From: an uncultured Dorea sp.
GTDB lineage: Bacteria > Bacillota > Clostridia > Lachnospirales > Lachnospiraceae
Assembly (NCBI GenBank): GCA_910584265.1
Contig: CAJTZE010000048.1
Coordinates: 1-24,698 of the forward strand
Length of the DNA: 24,698 bases
Reading direction: 5' to 3'
Shown: in pieces, positions 7,833-17,592 of the stretch
Position numbering within the stretch: the stretch's first letter is position 1
Layout of the letters: the number at the start of each line of letters is the position of its first letter
The notes under the pieces: model-generated
Told to the model about the DNA's origin: nothing
Databases searched by the model: none
Seen by the model: the letters and a program-made list of their open reading frames with translations, nothing else
Program-made: the position numbers and the translations under genes

Positions 7833-9590
7833 ATGGAGAATCAGAAGCTGGAGAATCTCTTAAATCTCGCAATAGACGCATCAGAAGAAGAAAGAGAAAG
7901 GTCCCAGATTCTTGAGGTCGGGTATAATCCTATTGACAGAGAGTGGGATCTGATTATTAAATATTCCGGTAATCTGGAAGAGGTGCGCGAACTGGCCTCG
8001 CGGGCGACGGAATTATTAAGTGAATATGCAGTCATTACAATCCGGGAGTCATTGATTGACCGGCTGGCAGAGCTTCCGCAGGTAGAATATGTGGAGAAGC
8101 CGAAACGGCTGTATTTTCAAGCTGCAAATGGAAGACGGGTTTCCTGTATCGATAGTGTACAGGGAACTCGTTTTGAATTATATGGACAAGGAACACTCGT
8201 AGCAGTGATCGATTCGGGGATCGATTACACACTGCCTGATTTCCGAAATGCAGATGGAAGCACCAGGATCCGGTATCTATGGGATCAATCTATACCGGGT
8301 GAGGCGCTGGGGGCAGAATACTCGGCAGAACAGATTAACGAAGCCCTGCAGGCGCAGACTCCGGAACTGCGGCGTGAATTGGTGCCGAGTGTGGATACCT
8401 CCGGGCATGGGACGGCAGTGGCGGGAATTGCGGCCGGAAATGGGCGGGGCAGCCTTATTGGAACAGATACCGAAAGACAGCGGTTTGGAACCTATGCGGG
8501 TGTTGCTCCTGAAAGCGAGTTGATTGTGGTGAAGCTGGGAACACCGAGACAGGAGGGATTCCCGCGTACTACCGAGCTGATGCTGGGAGTGGATTATGCT
8601 GTGCGAAAGGCAATTGAGCTGGGAATGCCGATGGCTGTCAATATCAGTTTTGGAAATTCTTATGGGGCACATAACGGGCAGTCGCTGCTAGAACGGTATC
8701 TGGACAGTGTGGCTGGATTAGGGCGTATCTGTATCTGTGTAGGATCGGGAAACGAAGGCAGGGGCGCGGGCCATACATCAGGAGTGCTGGAATCAGGAGA
8801 AGAGCAGAGAGTAGAGCTGGCGGTGCAGGAGCGGGAGACAGGGCTGAATGTGCAGGTATGGAAAGCTTATACGGATGAAATGCAGATTTCCCTGATTAAT
8901 CCGTCTGGTGTACGAATAGGACCATTTCAGGAAATATTAGGTCCCCAGAGATTTACGGTTGGACAGACGGAGATCTTGCTGTATTATGGGAAGCCCAGTC
9001 CATACAGTACCAGACAGGAGATTTTTATTGATTTTCTTCCCAGAGAGACTTATGTTGCGCCGGGAATCTGGCAGGTTGTACTGAATGCCGGACATGTGGT
9101 GAGCGGAAGATATGATCTGTGGCTTCCGGGAGCCAGTGCATTGAATCAGGGAACTGGATTCACCTATCCGAACCCGGATGTGACCATTACAATACCGTCT
9201 ACGGCTTCCAGAGTTATTACGGTAGGGGCATATGATGCGCTAACGCTTACCTATGCGGATTTTTCCGGGAGGGGACCGATGGTTGAACCGGATTTCTGGG
9301 AGGTAGTAAAACCGGATCTGGCGGCGCCGGGAGTAAACGTGAGGACGGTAGCGGCAGGCGGCGGGTATGAGGAATTTACGGGAACTTCTTTTGCGACACC
9401 CTTTGTTACGGGGAGTGTGGCACTGCTGATGGAATGGGGGATTGTAAGAAATAATGACCCTTATTTGTATGGGGAGAAGGTGAAAGCGTATTTTAGGCGC
9501 GGGGCGAAGCCGCTGCCGGGGTTTGACATGTATCCAAATCCTCAGGTGGGGTATGGGGCGCTTTGTGTGAGGGATAGTCTGCCAGTTTGA
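7833..9590 (+). CDS. S8 family subtilisin-like serine protease
   Basis: A 585-residue subtilase with a complete catalytic set: Asp127 in VAVIDSGIDY, His192 in SGHGTAVAGIAAGNG, the oxyanion Asn307 in CVGSGNEG, and Ser519 in TGTSFATPFVTGSVALL. Residues 1-95 resemble the prodomain found in CspB-like clostridial subtilases. A jelly-roll-type insert lies between about residues 315 and 440, as in that group. There is no signal peptide, so location and maturation are unclear. Csp proteases process spore cortex hydrolases in clostridia; this copy could be such a protease or a vegetative paralogue. The start has only a modest site (GAAGAG, spacing 7). Its last codons recur at 19118-19261 and 22221-22364. 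Confidence 0.93.
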   Translation: MENQKLENLLNLAIDASEEERERSQILEVGYNPIDREWDLIIKYSGNLEEVRELASRATELLSEYAVITIRESLIDRLAELPQVEYVEKPKRLYFQAANGRRVSCIDSVQGTRFELYGQGTLVAVIDSGIDYTLPDFRNADGSTRIRYLWDQSIPGEALGAEYSAEQINEALQAQTPELRRELVPSVDTSGHGTAVAGIAAGNGRGSLIGTDTERQRFGTYAGVAPESELIVVKLGTPRQEGFPRTTELMLGVDYAVRKAIELGMPMAVNISFGNSYGAHNGQSLLERYLDSVAGLGRICICVGSGNEGRGAGHTSGVLESGEEQRVELAVQERETGLNVQVWKAYTDEMQISLINPSGVRIGPFQEILGPQRFTVGQTEILLYYGKPSPYSTRQEIFIDFLPRETYVAPGIWQVVLNAGHVVSGRYDLWLPGASALNQGTGFTYPNPDVTITIPSTASRVITVGAYDALTLTYADFSGRGPMVEPDFWEVVKPDLAAPGVNVRTVAAGGGYEEFTGTSFATPFVTGSVALLMEWGIVRNNDPYLYGEKVKAYFRRGAKPLPGFDMYPNPQVGYGALCVRDSLPV

Positions 9591-9627
9591 AAAATTTTAT
9601 TGAAATTAAGAAAATGAAAACATATTC

Positions 9628-9656
9628 TTCTCAGTTTTATAAAATAATGATATACT
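9628..9656 (+). promoter_or_regulatory. Putative promoter of the AbiE pair
   Basis: TATACT at 9651-9656 lies 17 bases after TTCTCA (9628-9633), 24 bp before the AbiEi start, with GGGAGG at 9667-9672. The -35 is poor, but the whole block is conserved with the same 17-base spacing in the duplicated copy at 19318-19346, which supports function before duplication. Confidence 0.5.
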
Positions 9657-9680
9657 AAAACCATTAGGGAGGTATCGAGA

Positions 9681-10091
9681 ATGGCTGTTATAACGTATAA
9701 TGACCAGTTGAGAAGGTTATTAGCTAATGTGAGATGCGTACTGGCATTTGATACAGCGGCAGACTTTTTGGGATTAACGAATGGTGGATATAGATCTGTA
9801 GTGCAGATTTTTGTTGATAAAAAACAAAATATTGAAGGAACTGAACAGACTTTGGTGCCTTCTTTAGAGACTCTTAAGTATGAAGAACGCAATGGGTTGA
9901 AATGTACAACAGTAAGCCAGACAATTATAGATCTTCTTGAACAAAATGGTGATGAACAGATTATTACAGAAAGTCTGGCAAATTATTATGAAGAGAATAA
10001 TGAAAGTTTTGAAGGACTAGTGATACCAGCGCGTTTGCAATCAAGATTTGAAAAGTACAGAGTGTGGGCAATAGAATATTATGAAGAGTAG
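9681..10091 (+). CDS. abiEi: AbiEi-like antitoxin of a type IV toxin-antitoxin system
   Basis: A 136-residue protein that I assign to the AbiEi family from pattern and context. The stretch VLAFDTAADFLGLTNGG resembles the segment after the winged-helix domain. GLKCTTVSQTIIDLLEQ matches the family's conserved G-x-x-x-T-x-x-x-T-I-x-D-L element. The N-terminal DNA-binding domain seems short or absent compared with typical 170-200-residue members, so autoregulation may differ. It is directly followed by the toxin gene with no gap. Family knowledge: AbiEi counteracts the nucleotidyltransferase toxin without stable binding. The first 10 codons and the upstream promoter are duplicated at 19318-19430. 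Confidence 0.72.
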   Translation: MAVITYNDQLRRLLANVRCVLAFDTAADFLGLTNGGYRSVVQIFVDKKQNIEGTEQTLVPSLETLKYEERNGLKCTTVSQTIIDLLEQNGDEQIITESLANYYEENNESFEGLVIPARLQSRFEKYRVWAIEYYEE

Positions 10092-10790
10092 GTGACATAT
10101 TTGGAGTTGATGGATTTTCTATATAGAGTTATGGAAGAGCTGGGAAATGCAGGTGTACCAATTGTCTTCAAAGGAGCAATGGTTCTTAATCTTGCAATTA
10201 AAAATAACAATCCATCAAAGGTAGAACGGGCAACCAGAGATATTGATGGAGACTGGGTCGGAGAATTACCGACAATGAAGGAAATAGAAAAAGCGTTGCA
10301 AAATGCTGTAAATAAAGTGGATTCTTCTTTAAATGTTCAAGTCGTCAGAGTGTTTGGGGAAAGGAAGTCAGCAGGATTCAAAATTAGCAATGAGAGAGGA
10401 GAAAAGATTGCAAGTATTGATTTGAGCATTAGACAAAACCGATTTTGTAAATCATATATTTCTTATGTGAATGGAGTGGCTATTAAAGGAGCCAGCTTAT
10501 CAAAAATGCTGTCGGATAAAATTTATGCAATTTCAAGTGGAAATGTGTGTAGAAGAACAAAAGATGTTTTAGATATATATGTGATGTCTTTTATTATGAA
10601 AATTGATGCGGATGAATTGCATCGAATATGGAAAGAGTCGGGCAGAGTACTTGGAGATTTTAAGGAATATAAAATACGATTTTTTGAATTGGAAGAAGCT
10701 TATGGTAAAATGAAGGGCATAAAAAATAAACCGGATTTTATTGAGGTATACAACCGTGTAAGTGATATTGTTCATATGTTTGAAATTTAA
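10092..10790 (+). CDS. abiEii: AbiEii/AbiGii-type nucleotidyltransferase toxin
   Basis: A 232-residue protein with the nucleotidyltransferase features of AbiEii/AbiGii toxins. These are KGAMVLNLAI (Lys27-Gly28), RATRDIDGDW with the metal-binding Asp50 and Asp52, a third acidic residue in ASIDLS (Asp110), and the family's C-terminal block SDKIYAI...RRTKDVLDIY. Type IV toxins of this fold transfer nucleotides (for some members, onto tRNA) and arrest growth during phage infection; which RNA is modified here is unknown. The frame opens with GTG immediately after the AbiEi stop. A TTG at 10101 or the ATG at 10110 are possible alternative starts, as no spacing is ideal. AT-richer than the operon in region 1. 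Confidence 0.82.
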   Translation: MTYLELMDFLYRVMEELGNAGVPIVFKGAMVLNLAIKNNNPSKVERATRDIDGDWVGELPTMKEIEKALQNAVNKVDSSLNVQVVRVFGERKSAGFKISNERGEKIASIDLSIRQNRFCKSYISYVNGVAIKGASLSKMLSDKIYAISSGNVCRRTKDVLDIYVMSFIMKIDADELHRIWKESGRVLGDFKEYKIRFFELEEAYGKMKGIKNKPDFIEVYNRVSDIVHMFEI

Positions 10791-10923
10791 ACAAAGATAA
10801 CATTGAAGAAGCAGAGTTGTTTACTGAGTTTCAGACAGCGTGAAAGAATGTAGATATTTTACAAGATTGAATTTGCGGACACAGGATGAATGAAGTGATA
10901 CGGATGCGTCCGTTTGAGAGGAT

Positions 10924-10931
10924 GGAGGGGG
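10924..10931 (+). promoter_or_regulatory. Ribosome-binding site that fixes a TTG start for jetA
   Basis: GGAGGGGG lies 8 bases before an in-frame TTG at 10940. The upstream ATG at 10886 has only a weak AGGA that nearly touches it, so the TTG is the better supported start. Confidence 0.6.
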
Positions 10932-10939
10932 ATTACAAT

Positions 10940-12412
10940 TTGAAATATTTGGAATCAATCCAGGAAACCGTATACTTGTCTGCCGGTAATGCTCCGCAAT
11001 ACAGGCGCATAATGCGGATTTTTTTTATAGAGTACGAAAAAATGCACTTTCAATTATATAAGGAAGATGTGTTAGAGTTGCTTAAGGAGTACCCGGAGTT
11101 TTCAGATTATAATATGGAGCAGTTGAAAGCAGATTTGGAGGCGTTGGTTGGATGGAAAAATCTTACTCCGCTCCAAGACCCGAAAAGGGTTTATACGATT
11201 GCGGAATATAAAAATAAGCAGTACCGTTATACGATGTCAGAATATGCAGTAGAGATAGAGAGAATGACGGTAAAGCTTGAAAATCTTTTTATGGACAGTG
11301 GTAATCTGTCCATGAATTATTTTGTGAGGATTGAAAATGCCTTGAATAAAATGGAACAGATAGACCGCCAGGAACTGAAAGTGGTGAATGAGTGGTGGAG
11401 CAATCTACAGGAAGATTTTAAGAGATTAAACCGGAATTATCAGGATTATTTGAGAGAATTTTATTCAGGTAAATCAGATAAGGTGCTCAAATCCATTGAA
11501 TTTGTCGTACATAAGGATCGGTTTATTTCTTACTTACAAGAGTTTGTGCAACAGCTTCAGAATAAATCCATACGTATCGAAAATATAATTAAGAATTTGC
11601 CGCAACAGATGGTAGACGGGGTATTGGAGAGGGTTATTGACAGTGAACTGGCAATCCCACATCCAGATTCGGAAATCCAGGATTTAAGAGTGAATGCGAT
11701 AAGAGAAAATATTTACGGAAAATGGCAGAGCCTGTCAGATTGGTTTGTTCCGACGGATAAGCATCCAAGCGAAAGTCAGAAAGTAATGGATATTACTGAC
11801 GATGTTATACGGAAAATTATACAGAATGCCGCCTTAATCGTACAGATACAAAATTGGGGAATCAGCCGTAAGGAAGATTATAAGAAATTTATTCAGATGT
11901 TTGTACAGTGCAAAAATGTGGAAGAGGCACATAAACTTTCGGCACATATATTTGGAATACAGCATGTGCGGCATTTTAAAGTAAACTGTTCGCGTTCTAC
12001 GGATAGTATAAACAGCAGCGTGTTTGATGAACTGCCATCGGAATATGAACTGAAGCCCCATACCAGAACTTATAAACCAAGAATACATAAATCTGGGTTT
12101 GAAAGTAAAGCGTTGGAGAAACTTGCACAGCGTAACCAATATTTGAAAAAGCTTGAGGAAGACAGAGAACTGGTTATGAAATATATCCAGGGCAATCAAC
12201 TGGATATCAGTCGGATTGATGACTGTATTTCTGTGGATACAAGGGAAACTCTTCTGCGATGGATTGCGCAGGCAAATCTGACTGTTTCCAAAAGCGGACG
12301 GACTGAGTATGGGCAGGCATTTCATTTAATAAAACAGGAAGGGAGCCACACTCTGAAATGTGAGGATGGGGAATTGGTGATTCCCAGATATATATTTCAG
12401 TTTGCGGAGTAG
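10940..12412 (+). CDS. jetA: Wadjet type II subunit JetA (TIGR02677/DUF2397 family)
   Basis: A 490-residue protein from the TTG at 10940, or 508 from the ATG at 10886. It starts YLESIQETVYLSAGNAPQYRRIMRIFFIEYEKMHFQLYKEDVL when read in pieces: YLSAGNAPQYRRIMRIFF, then a winged-helix-like region, as in TIGR02677 proteins. The central part is helical (about residues 120-260) and the C-terminus ends in a second winged-helix-like segment with RYIFQFAE. Family and gene order identify it as the kleisin-like subunit of type II Wadjet, which binds the SMC-like JetC. It is the first gene of a four-gene operon, 5 bp before jetB. The 95-bp gap upstream holds no strong promoter, so it may also be read from the AbiE promoter. 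Confidence 0.85.
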   Translation: MKYLESIQETVYLSAGNAPQYRRIMRIFFIEYEKMHFQLYKEDVLELLKEYPEFSDYNMEQLKADLEALVGWKNLTPLQDPKRVYTIAEYKNKQYRYTMSEYAVEIERMTVKLENLFMDSGNLSMNYFVRIENALNKMEQIDRQELKVVNEWWSNLQEDFKRLNRNYQDYLREFYSGKSDKVLKSIEFVVHKDRFISYLQEFVQQLQNKSIRIENIIKNLPQQMVDGVLERVIDSELAIPHPDSEIQDLRVNAIRENIYGKWQSLSDWFVPTDKHPSESQKVMDITDDVIRKIIQNAALIVQIQNWGISRKEDYKKFIQMFVQCKNVEEAHKLSAHIFGIQHVRHFKVNCSRSTDSINSSVFDELPSEYELKPHTRTYKPRIHKSGFESKALEKLAQRNQYLKKLEEDRELVMKYIQGNQLDISRIDDCISVDTRETLLRWIAQANLTVSKSGRTEYGQAFHLIKQEGSHTLKCEDGELVIPRYIFQFAE

Positions 12413-12417
12413 AAAAA

Positions 12418-13557
12418 ATGGAAGCGGTAAAGGCATTAATAGAAAATTGCTGGATTGATAAGAAAAAGGATAAAGAATTATATAGGAAGGTCCGCAGGGA
12501 ATTACAAAAATGTCAGAAATTTTTTCGGGAGCAGCTGGGATGGACGGTGCTCAATAATGAACAGATACTGAAAGTGGAGAAAATTCCTGCCCATGCGGAA
12601 AGCTATATGGGCATCACAGACTTTATGGAAAGCCGGGATTACTGTCTTTTTTGTGCTGTTCTAGCATTTCTGGAAGATAAGGAAGAGCAGGAACAATTTC
12701 TGTTATCAGAATTAGTAGATATGCTGGAATTGCAGCTAAAAGATGTGATGGATGTGGATTGGACTTCTTTTACGCAGAGAAAGTCTCTTGTAAGAGTCTT
12801 GCAGTTTTGTGAGAACATGAGGCTGTTAGAAGCATATGAAGAGAGCAGCGATAATATTGTCAGCAGTATAGGAAAGGAGATTTTGTATGAGAATACAGGG
12901 CTTTCCAGATATATGGCGGTAAATATCGCATATAGCATAGCTGATTTCCAATCATGGGAAGATTTTGAGATGCAGCAGAATGAGGAAAGGGAAGCGGACA
13001 GAGGCCATTACCGTATTAATCGTGTATACAGGCAGATGACCGCAGCGCCTGCTCTTTACTGGAGCCAGTCCGATGATCCGGACAGTATCTATTTGAAAAA
13101 CCAGAGGCAGTGGATACAGAAAAACTTCAGTGAATATTTGGGAGGACAGCTTCATATTCATAAAAATGCTGCTTTTCTGATAATGGATGAAGAGGATTCT
13201 TTTGGAGAAAGGCATCCAAGGGAGGCTATGCTTCCGGAACTTGTTTTGCTCTTGTGCGGACTGATCAGGGAAAAAGTGGACGAAGGTGTTTGGATGAAAA
13301 GGCAGGACGGGTGTATTGTTGTTTCAAAAAAAGAGTTTCAGGAGGAACTTTATGATTGCCGCCATAGATACAGTCCGGCATGGAGCAAGGAATACAGGGA
13401 GATGGAAGACGCTAAGCTATTGGCAGCAGTTATTTCTTATATGAAATCATGGATGATGATTGACGTGTGCGACGGAGAAATTGTCCTCTACCCGGCGGTA
13501 GGAAAAATGATTGGGAGTTATCCGACCGAGTTTGAGTTTAAGGAGAAGAATAGATGA
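12418..13557 (+). CDS. jetB: Wadjet type II subunit JetB (TIGR02678/DUF2398 family)
   Basis: A 379-residue protein recognised by position and by family patterns. It begins AVKALIENCWID, then FFREQLGWTVLNNEQILKV and FMESRDYCLFCAVLAFLE, with LSELVDMLEL following, as in TIGR02678 proteins. A second half with LLLCGLIREKVD and a final winged-helix-like segment fits the kite-like (MukE/MksE-like) accessory subunit of SMC complexes. It would bind JetA and regulate the JetC ATPase (family knowledge). GGAG at 12406-12409 precedes the ATG. The stop overlaps the jetC start as ATGA, a coupled arrangement. Confidence 0.86.
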   Translation: MEAVKALIENCWIDKKKDKELYRKVRRELQKCQKFFREQLGWTVLNNEQILKVEKIPAHAESYMGITDFMESRDYCLFCAVLAFLEDKEEQEQFLLSELVDMLELQLKDVMDVDWTSFTQRKSLVRVLQFCENMRLLEAYEESSDNIVSSIGKEILYENTGLSRYMAVNIAYSIADFQSWEDFEMQQNEEREADRGHYRINRVYRQMTAAPALYWSQSDDPDSIYLKNQRQWIQKNFSEYLGGQLHIHKNAAFLIMDEEDSFGERHPREAMLPELVLLLCGLIREKVDEGVWMKRQDGCIVVSKKEFQEELYDCRHRYSPAWSKEYREMEDAKLLAAVISYMKSWMMIDVCDGEIVLYPAVGKMIGSYPTEFEFKEKNR

Positions 13558-16500
13558 GTAAACGTTGGCATATGAACCGAATAGGATTTGTAAATTTCTG
13601 GATGTACGATGATGAAGTGTTTTCTTTTGCAGATGGCAAATTGCTTCTCCGCGGACAGAATGGCTCGGGAAAATCTATCACAACACAGAGTTTTATTCCT
13701 TTCATACTGGATGGCGATAGAACTCCCAGCCGATTGGATCCTTTTGGTTCCAATGACAGGAGGATGGAATATTATTTTCTGAACGACGGGGAGAAAGAGG
13801 AAGCCACCGGCTATCTGTATTTGGAGTTTAAGAAAGGGAACCGCTATCGGACGATTGGAATTGGCCAGCATGCTCAAAAGGGGAAAGCTATGGGCTTCTG
13901 GGGATTTGTCGTTTTGGATGGGAGGAGAATTGGATTTGATTTTAACCTGTACCGGGAAGTGGGAAATACGAAGATTGCATATACGAAACAGGAGATGAAA
14001 AAGGAACTGGGAGAAAACAATCTGTTTACGGAAACACAGAAAGATTATATGCGTTTTGTTAATAAACATATATTTGGGTTTCCGAGGCTGGAACAGTATG
14101 AACAGTTTATACGCCTGCTCATCAAGGTCAGGGCGCCCAAACTTTCCAAAGAATTTACGCCCAGAAAAGTATATGAGATACTGAACGATTCTTTGCAGAC
14201 TTTGTCTGACGAGGATTTGCGTGCCATGGTAGAAGCTATGGAGAAAATGGATGATATACAGGATAAGCTGAATGGATTAAAAAGAGCTTATAAAGATTTG
14301 CAGATTATACGGAATGAGTATATCAGGTATAATCGGTATATGCTTGGGCAGAAAGCGACCGCTTATTTGGAAGAAAAGGAGATGGTTGACGCGGTCAGGG
14401 GAAAACTGGAAGCGGAGATAGACGAGTTGGAGGAGACAAAGGAAAAACTGGAAGAATCTTACAGACGAGCCGAAGCGCTTGAAGCGGAAAAAAGCCTGCT
14501 GGAACGAGAAAGGGAAGCCATCGGGACAACAGATTTGGAAGAGGCGGATGAAAAATTAAGGCAGTGCCGGAAACGTCAGGAGGATGCAAAGAAAGAAATT
14601 ACGCGGTACAGCCAAAATATGGAACGTCATAGAAATGCGATACGGGAGTATGATGCTGCAATACGTGAGATCAGGAAGAAGATTGACCTTTGCCAGATGG
14701 AGACAGAGCAGCTTGTGAGTGACATGAATGAACTGCAGGAGACCATCCGTTTTTCCGGGCATGAACAAATCTTAAGTTTGTGGAAGGATTTGGATAGCTA
14801 TGGGACATATAAAAATATCAAAAATGAAATTGAAAAGTTATGTAAAAATGTGGAAGCGGCATTGGAGGAAATGAAAAGGTTCAGGGAAATACAGATACAA
14901 TGGGATAGGCTGTCGGAAGAGTGCAGTGACCTGGAGGAAAAGAAAGCACAGGCATGGCAGCAGGTAAATGATGCGGAGCAGATGGAGGACGAGCTGAGGG
15001 ATGATTTGATTGAAGCGTACTATGGCATGGAGAAGCTTAACCAGGAATTTTATTTATCCAAAAGGGAACTGGAACAGATAACGGTATATATTCAGAAATA
15101 CCAGGGTATGGCGGACTATGGTAATATACGCAATCTGGTCGGGAACATATGGGAGATGAAAAACCAAACGCTGGGAAGTGGGCTTTACGATTTGGAAGTA
15201 CGGAAAGAAAAACAGGCGGAGGTTGTGAGAGTCTGTGGGGAAGAATTGGAGGAATTGGAAAAAGCGCCGGAGATAGCACCGGTACGCAGGGAAATTCTGT
15301 GCAGGACGAGGGAAAAACTGTTAGAGAATCATATTTCCTTTTTGTCCTTTTATGAAGCTGTGGATTTTACAGAATATGTTTCTATGCAGGAAAGGGATTT
15401 ATTGGAATGTCAGTTGGAGGATGCAGGACTTTTGGATGCCCTGGTGGTGGCGGAGAAAGATTATGTGCGGGCAATGCAGATTTTGGGGGAATGGTCAGAT
15501 AAGGTTATTAGCTTAGAAGATTCCGGGAAAAAGAGATACGGTAAACTGGCAGCGGTTGCGGGAGATATGGAGCTGCGGAAGATGACAGAACGGATTTTAT
15601 CAAATATCGGGGAGGAAGACGATTGCCAGATCGTGTTAAGACCAGGCGGCTATTTCAGACATGGTGCATTGGAAGGGTACAGTAGGCCGGAAAAGGAAGC
15701 TTGTTACATCGGGGAAGCGATAAGAAAGGAGAAGAGGGAGGAACAAATTAAAAGAAAAAAAGAAGAATTGCGGCTTTTGCAGCAGGAACTGGAGGTGTTG
15801 GAGCAGGAAATCGGCAGATTGAAGAAAAGAATTGAAATTTTACAGGAAGAATATCGCAGATTGCCCACATTTGACGAACTGGACGAGGCAATTGGGATGA
15901 AGAAAGATTTAAACTGGACATTTGAAAAGCGCAGTGAAGAGTGTAGGGAGAAACAGAAAGAAAAAGAAGGCTGTGAAACGCAGAAAAAGCAATCCGCACA
16001 GCGGGTCATAAGCAAATGCCGGGAGTTGCCCTATGAAAGAAACATTGAGAGTTATGAGGAGATACTGGGAGCGCTTGACGAGTATAAAAGTCAGTTAGGA
16101 TCTTTTCAGGTAGCGGTGGGGAGCCTTATGATGGAGCAAGACAGAGAGAATACGCAGAAACAGTTGATTGAGAAAGAGGAGGACGCAATCGATACAGAAG
16201 ATTTTCATAAAAAGAAAGCAGAGCGGGAAGTACGGGAGCAGAAGCTGCAGATAGAAAAACTGGAAGAATTTTTGAATGCACCTGAGAATAGGGAGAAAGC
16301 ACAACGACTGAAAATAATTCAGGATGAGCTTTATGTAAAAAGCAAGGAAGAAACGAAATTAGGTCAAAAGCAGGCTGTATGGGAAGATACGGTGAAAAGA
16401 TTGGAGCCTGATATTGAGATACAGAAAAATAACGTGATGAATAGAATGGAGAAAGAAGCCCGGCTCAGGAAATATTTTGATGAAGAATTATCTCTGGGGC

Positions 16501-17591
16501 TCGTATTTGCGAGAGAAAGCAAAACAATACCGGAAGCAGCACAGCAGGCGAAAGCTGTAATCAGAGAAGCGGATAGAAATAAGTCTGTGGCAGAGATTGT
16601 GTCGAATCTGGACAGGATTTTTCATGCTCATATCGGAAATCTGGTAATTTACGGGACGTTTATGGAGGAGTGTTTCGCAGAAGAGACAACAGATGCGATG
16701 GTGCTGCGTAAACGTCATAGAATTGTTTCTTATATGCAGGGGCGGAAGCTATATTTTGAAGAATTTTATCAGGTGATCAAAGAAAGAATTGAGGAAACTG
16801 AACTGTTGATCCGTCAGAAAGACAGGGAATTGTTTGAGAATATCCTGTCGGATACGTTGAGCAGGAAGTTAAATGTCCGTATTGCAGAAAGCAGGAGATG
16901 GATTCAGGATATGTCTTCTCTTATGCGAAAGATGGATACTTCCATGTCGCTGACTTTTTCACTGGACTGGAGGGCTAAGACCGCAGAGGGGGAGGGAGAA
17001 CTGGATACGGTGGAGTTGGAGAAGATGCTAAACCGTGACAGGGAATTGATGACTGCGGAGGATATTGAAAAAATTTCTGCACATTTCAGGAATAAGATTT
17101 ATACGGTAAAACGGATGGCGGAGGAAAACGGCGGAGTTTTAAGTTATTCGGATTTGGTGAGAGAAGCATTGGATTACCGGAAGTGGTTTGAATTTAAGAT
17201 GTTTTACTACCGAAATGACGAGAACAAAAAAGAATTAACAAATGGAGCCTTTAACCGCTTTAGCGGTGGGGAAAAGGCAATGGCTATGTATGTCCCGCTG
17301 TTTGCCGCAGTGAATGCACAATATAAAAAGGCGGAATATGACGATTTTCCAAGAATGATTGCGTTGGATGAAGCTTTTGCGGGTGTGGATGATAAAAATA
17401 TCAGCAGTATGTTTGACCTTGTAAAAAAATTTGATTTTGATTATATTATGAATTCACAGGTGCTGTGGGGATGTTATGCTTCCGTGCCTTTTCTGCGGAT
17501 CGCAGAATTACTTAGACCGGCTAATTCTCAGGTAGTTACAGTTATCTATTATTTGTGGAATGGGAAACAGAGAATCATTGAGGAGCAGTAA
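13554..17591 (+). CDS. jetC: Wadjet type II SMC-like ATPase JetC (TIGR02680 family)
   Basis: A 1345-residue SMC-like ATPase, full length for TIGR02680. The Walker A motif is GQNGSGKS at residues 34-41. Long charged coiled coil runs from about 270 to 1130, interrupted near residues 600-730 by a globular hinge-like section. The C-terminal head carries the ABC signature RFSGGEK (Ser1237) and the Walker B MIALDE with Asp1272 and Glu1273. All elements needed for ATP hydrolysis are intact, so the system looks functional. Known of the family: Wadjet complexes extrude DNA loops and recognise small circular plasmids, which JetD then cuts. It overlaps jetB by 4 bp and ends one base before the chosen jetD start. 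Confidence 0.95.
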   Translation: MSKRWHMNRIGFVNFWMYDDEVFSFADGKLLLRGQNGSGKSITTQSFIPFILDGDRTPSRLDPFGSNDRRMEYYFLNDGEKEEATGYLYLEFKKGNRYRTIGIGQHAQKGKAMGFWGFVVLDGRRIGFDFNLYREVGNTKIAYTKQEMKKELGENNLFTETQKDYMRFVNKHIFGFPRLEQYEQFIRLLIKVRAPKLSKEFTPRKVYEILNDSLQTLSDEDLRAMVEAMEKMDDIQDKLNGLKRAYKDLQIIRNEYIRYNRYMLGQKATAYLEEKEMVDAVRGKLEAEIDELEETKEKLEESYRRAEALEAEKSLLEREREAIGTTDLEEADEKLRQCRKRQEDAKKEITRYSQNMERHRNAIREYDAAIREIRKKIDLCQMETEQLVSDMNELQETIRFSGHEQILSLWKDLDSYGTYKNIKNEIEKLCKNVEAALEEMKRFREIQIQWDRLSEECSDLEEKKAQAWQQVNDAEQMEDELRDDLIEAYYGMEKLNQEFYLSKRELEQITVYIQKYQGMADYGNIRNLVGNIWEMKNQTLGSGLYDLEVRKEKQAEVVRVCGEELEELEKAPEIAPVRREILCRTREKLLENHISFLSFYEAVDFTEYVSMQERDLLECQLEDAGLLDALVVAEKDYVRAMQILGEWSDKVISLEDSGKKRYGKLAAVAGDMELRKMTERILSNIGEEDDCQIVLRPGGYFRHGALEGYSRPEKEACYIGEAIRKEKREEQIKRKKEELRLLQQELEVLEQEIGRLKKRIEILQEEYRRLPTFDELDEAIGMKKDLNWTFEKRSEECREKQKEKEGCETQKKQSAQRVISKCRELPYERNIESYEEILGALDEYKSQLGSFQVAVGSLMMEQDRENTQKQLIEKEEDAIDTEDFHKKKAEREVREQKLQIEKLEEFLNAPENREKAQRLKIIQDELYVKSKEETKLGQKQAVWEDTVKRLEPDIEIQKNNVMNRMEKEARLRKYFDEELSLGLVFARESKTIPEAAQQAKAVIREADRNKSVAEIVSNLDRIFHAHIGNLVIYGTFMEECFAEETTDAMVLRKRHRIVSYMQGRKLYFEEFYQVIKERIEETELLIRQKDRELFENILSDTLSRKLNVRIAESRRWIQDMSSLMRKMDTSMSLTFSLDWRAKTAEGEGELDTVELEKMLNRDRELMTAEDIEKISAHFRNKIYTVKRMAEENGGVLSYSDLVREALDYRKWFEFKMFYYRNDENKKELTNGAFNRFSGGEKAMAMYVPLFAAVNAQYKKAEYDDFPRMIALDEAFAGVDDKNISSMFDLVKKFDFDYIMNSQVLWGCYASVPFLRIAELLRPANSQVVTVIYYLWNGKQRIIEEQ

Positions 17592-17592
17592 A

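Noticed and set aside
10802..10843. Short open stretch after the AbiEii gene reading NIEEAELFTEFQTA
   Set aside because: No start codon or ribosome site, only about 15 codons, and no family recognised. Chance reading frame is the simpler explanation.
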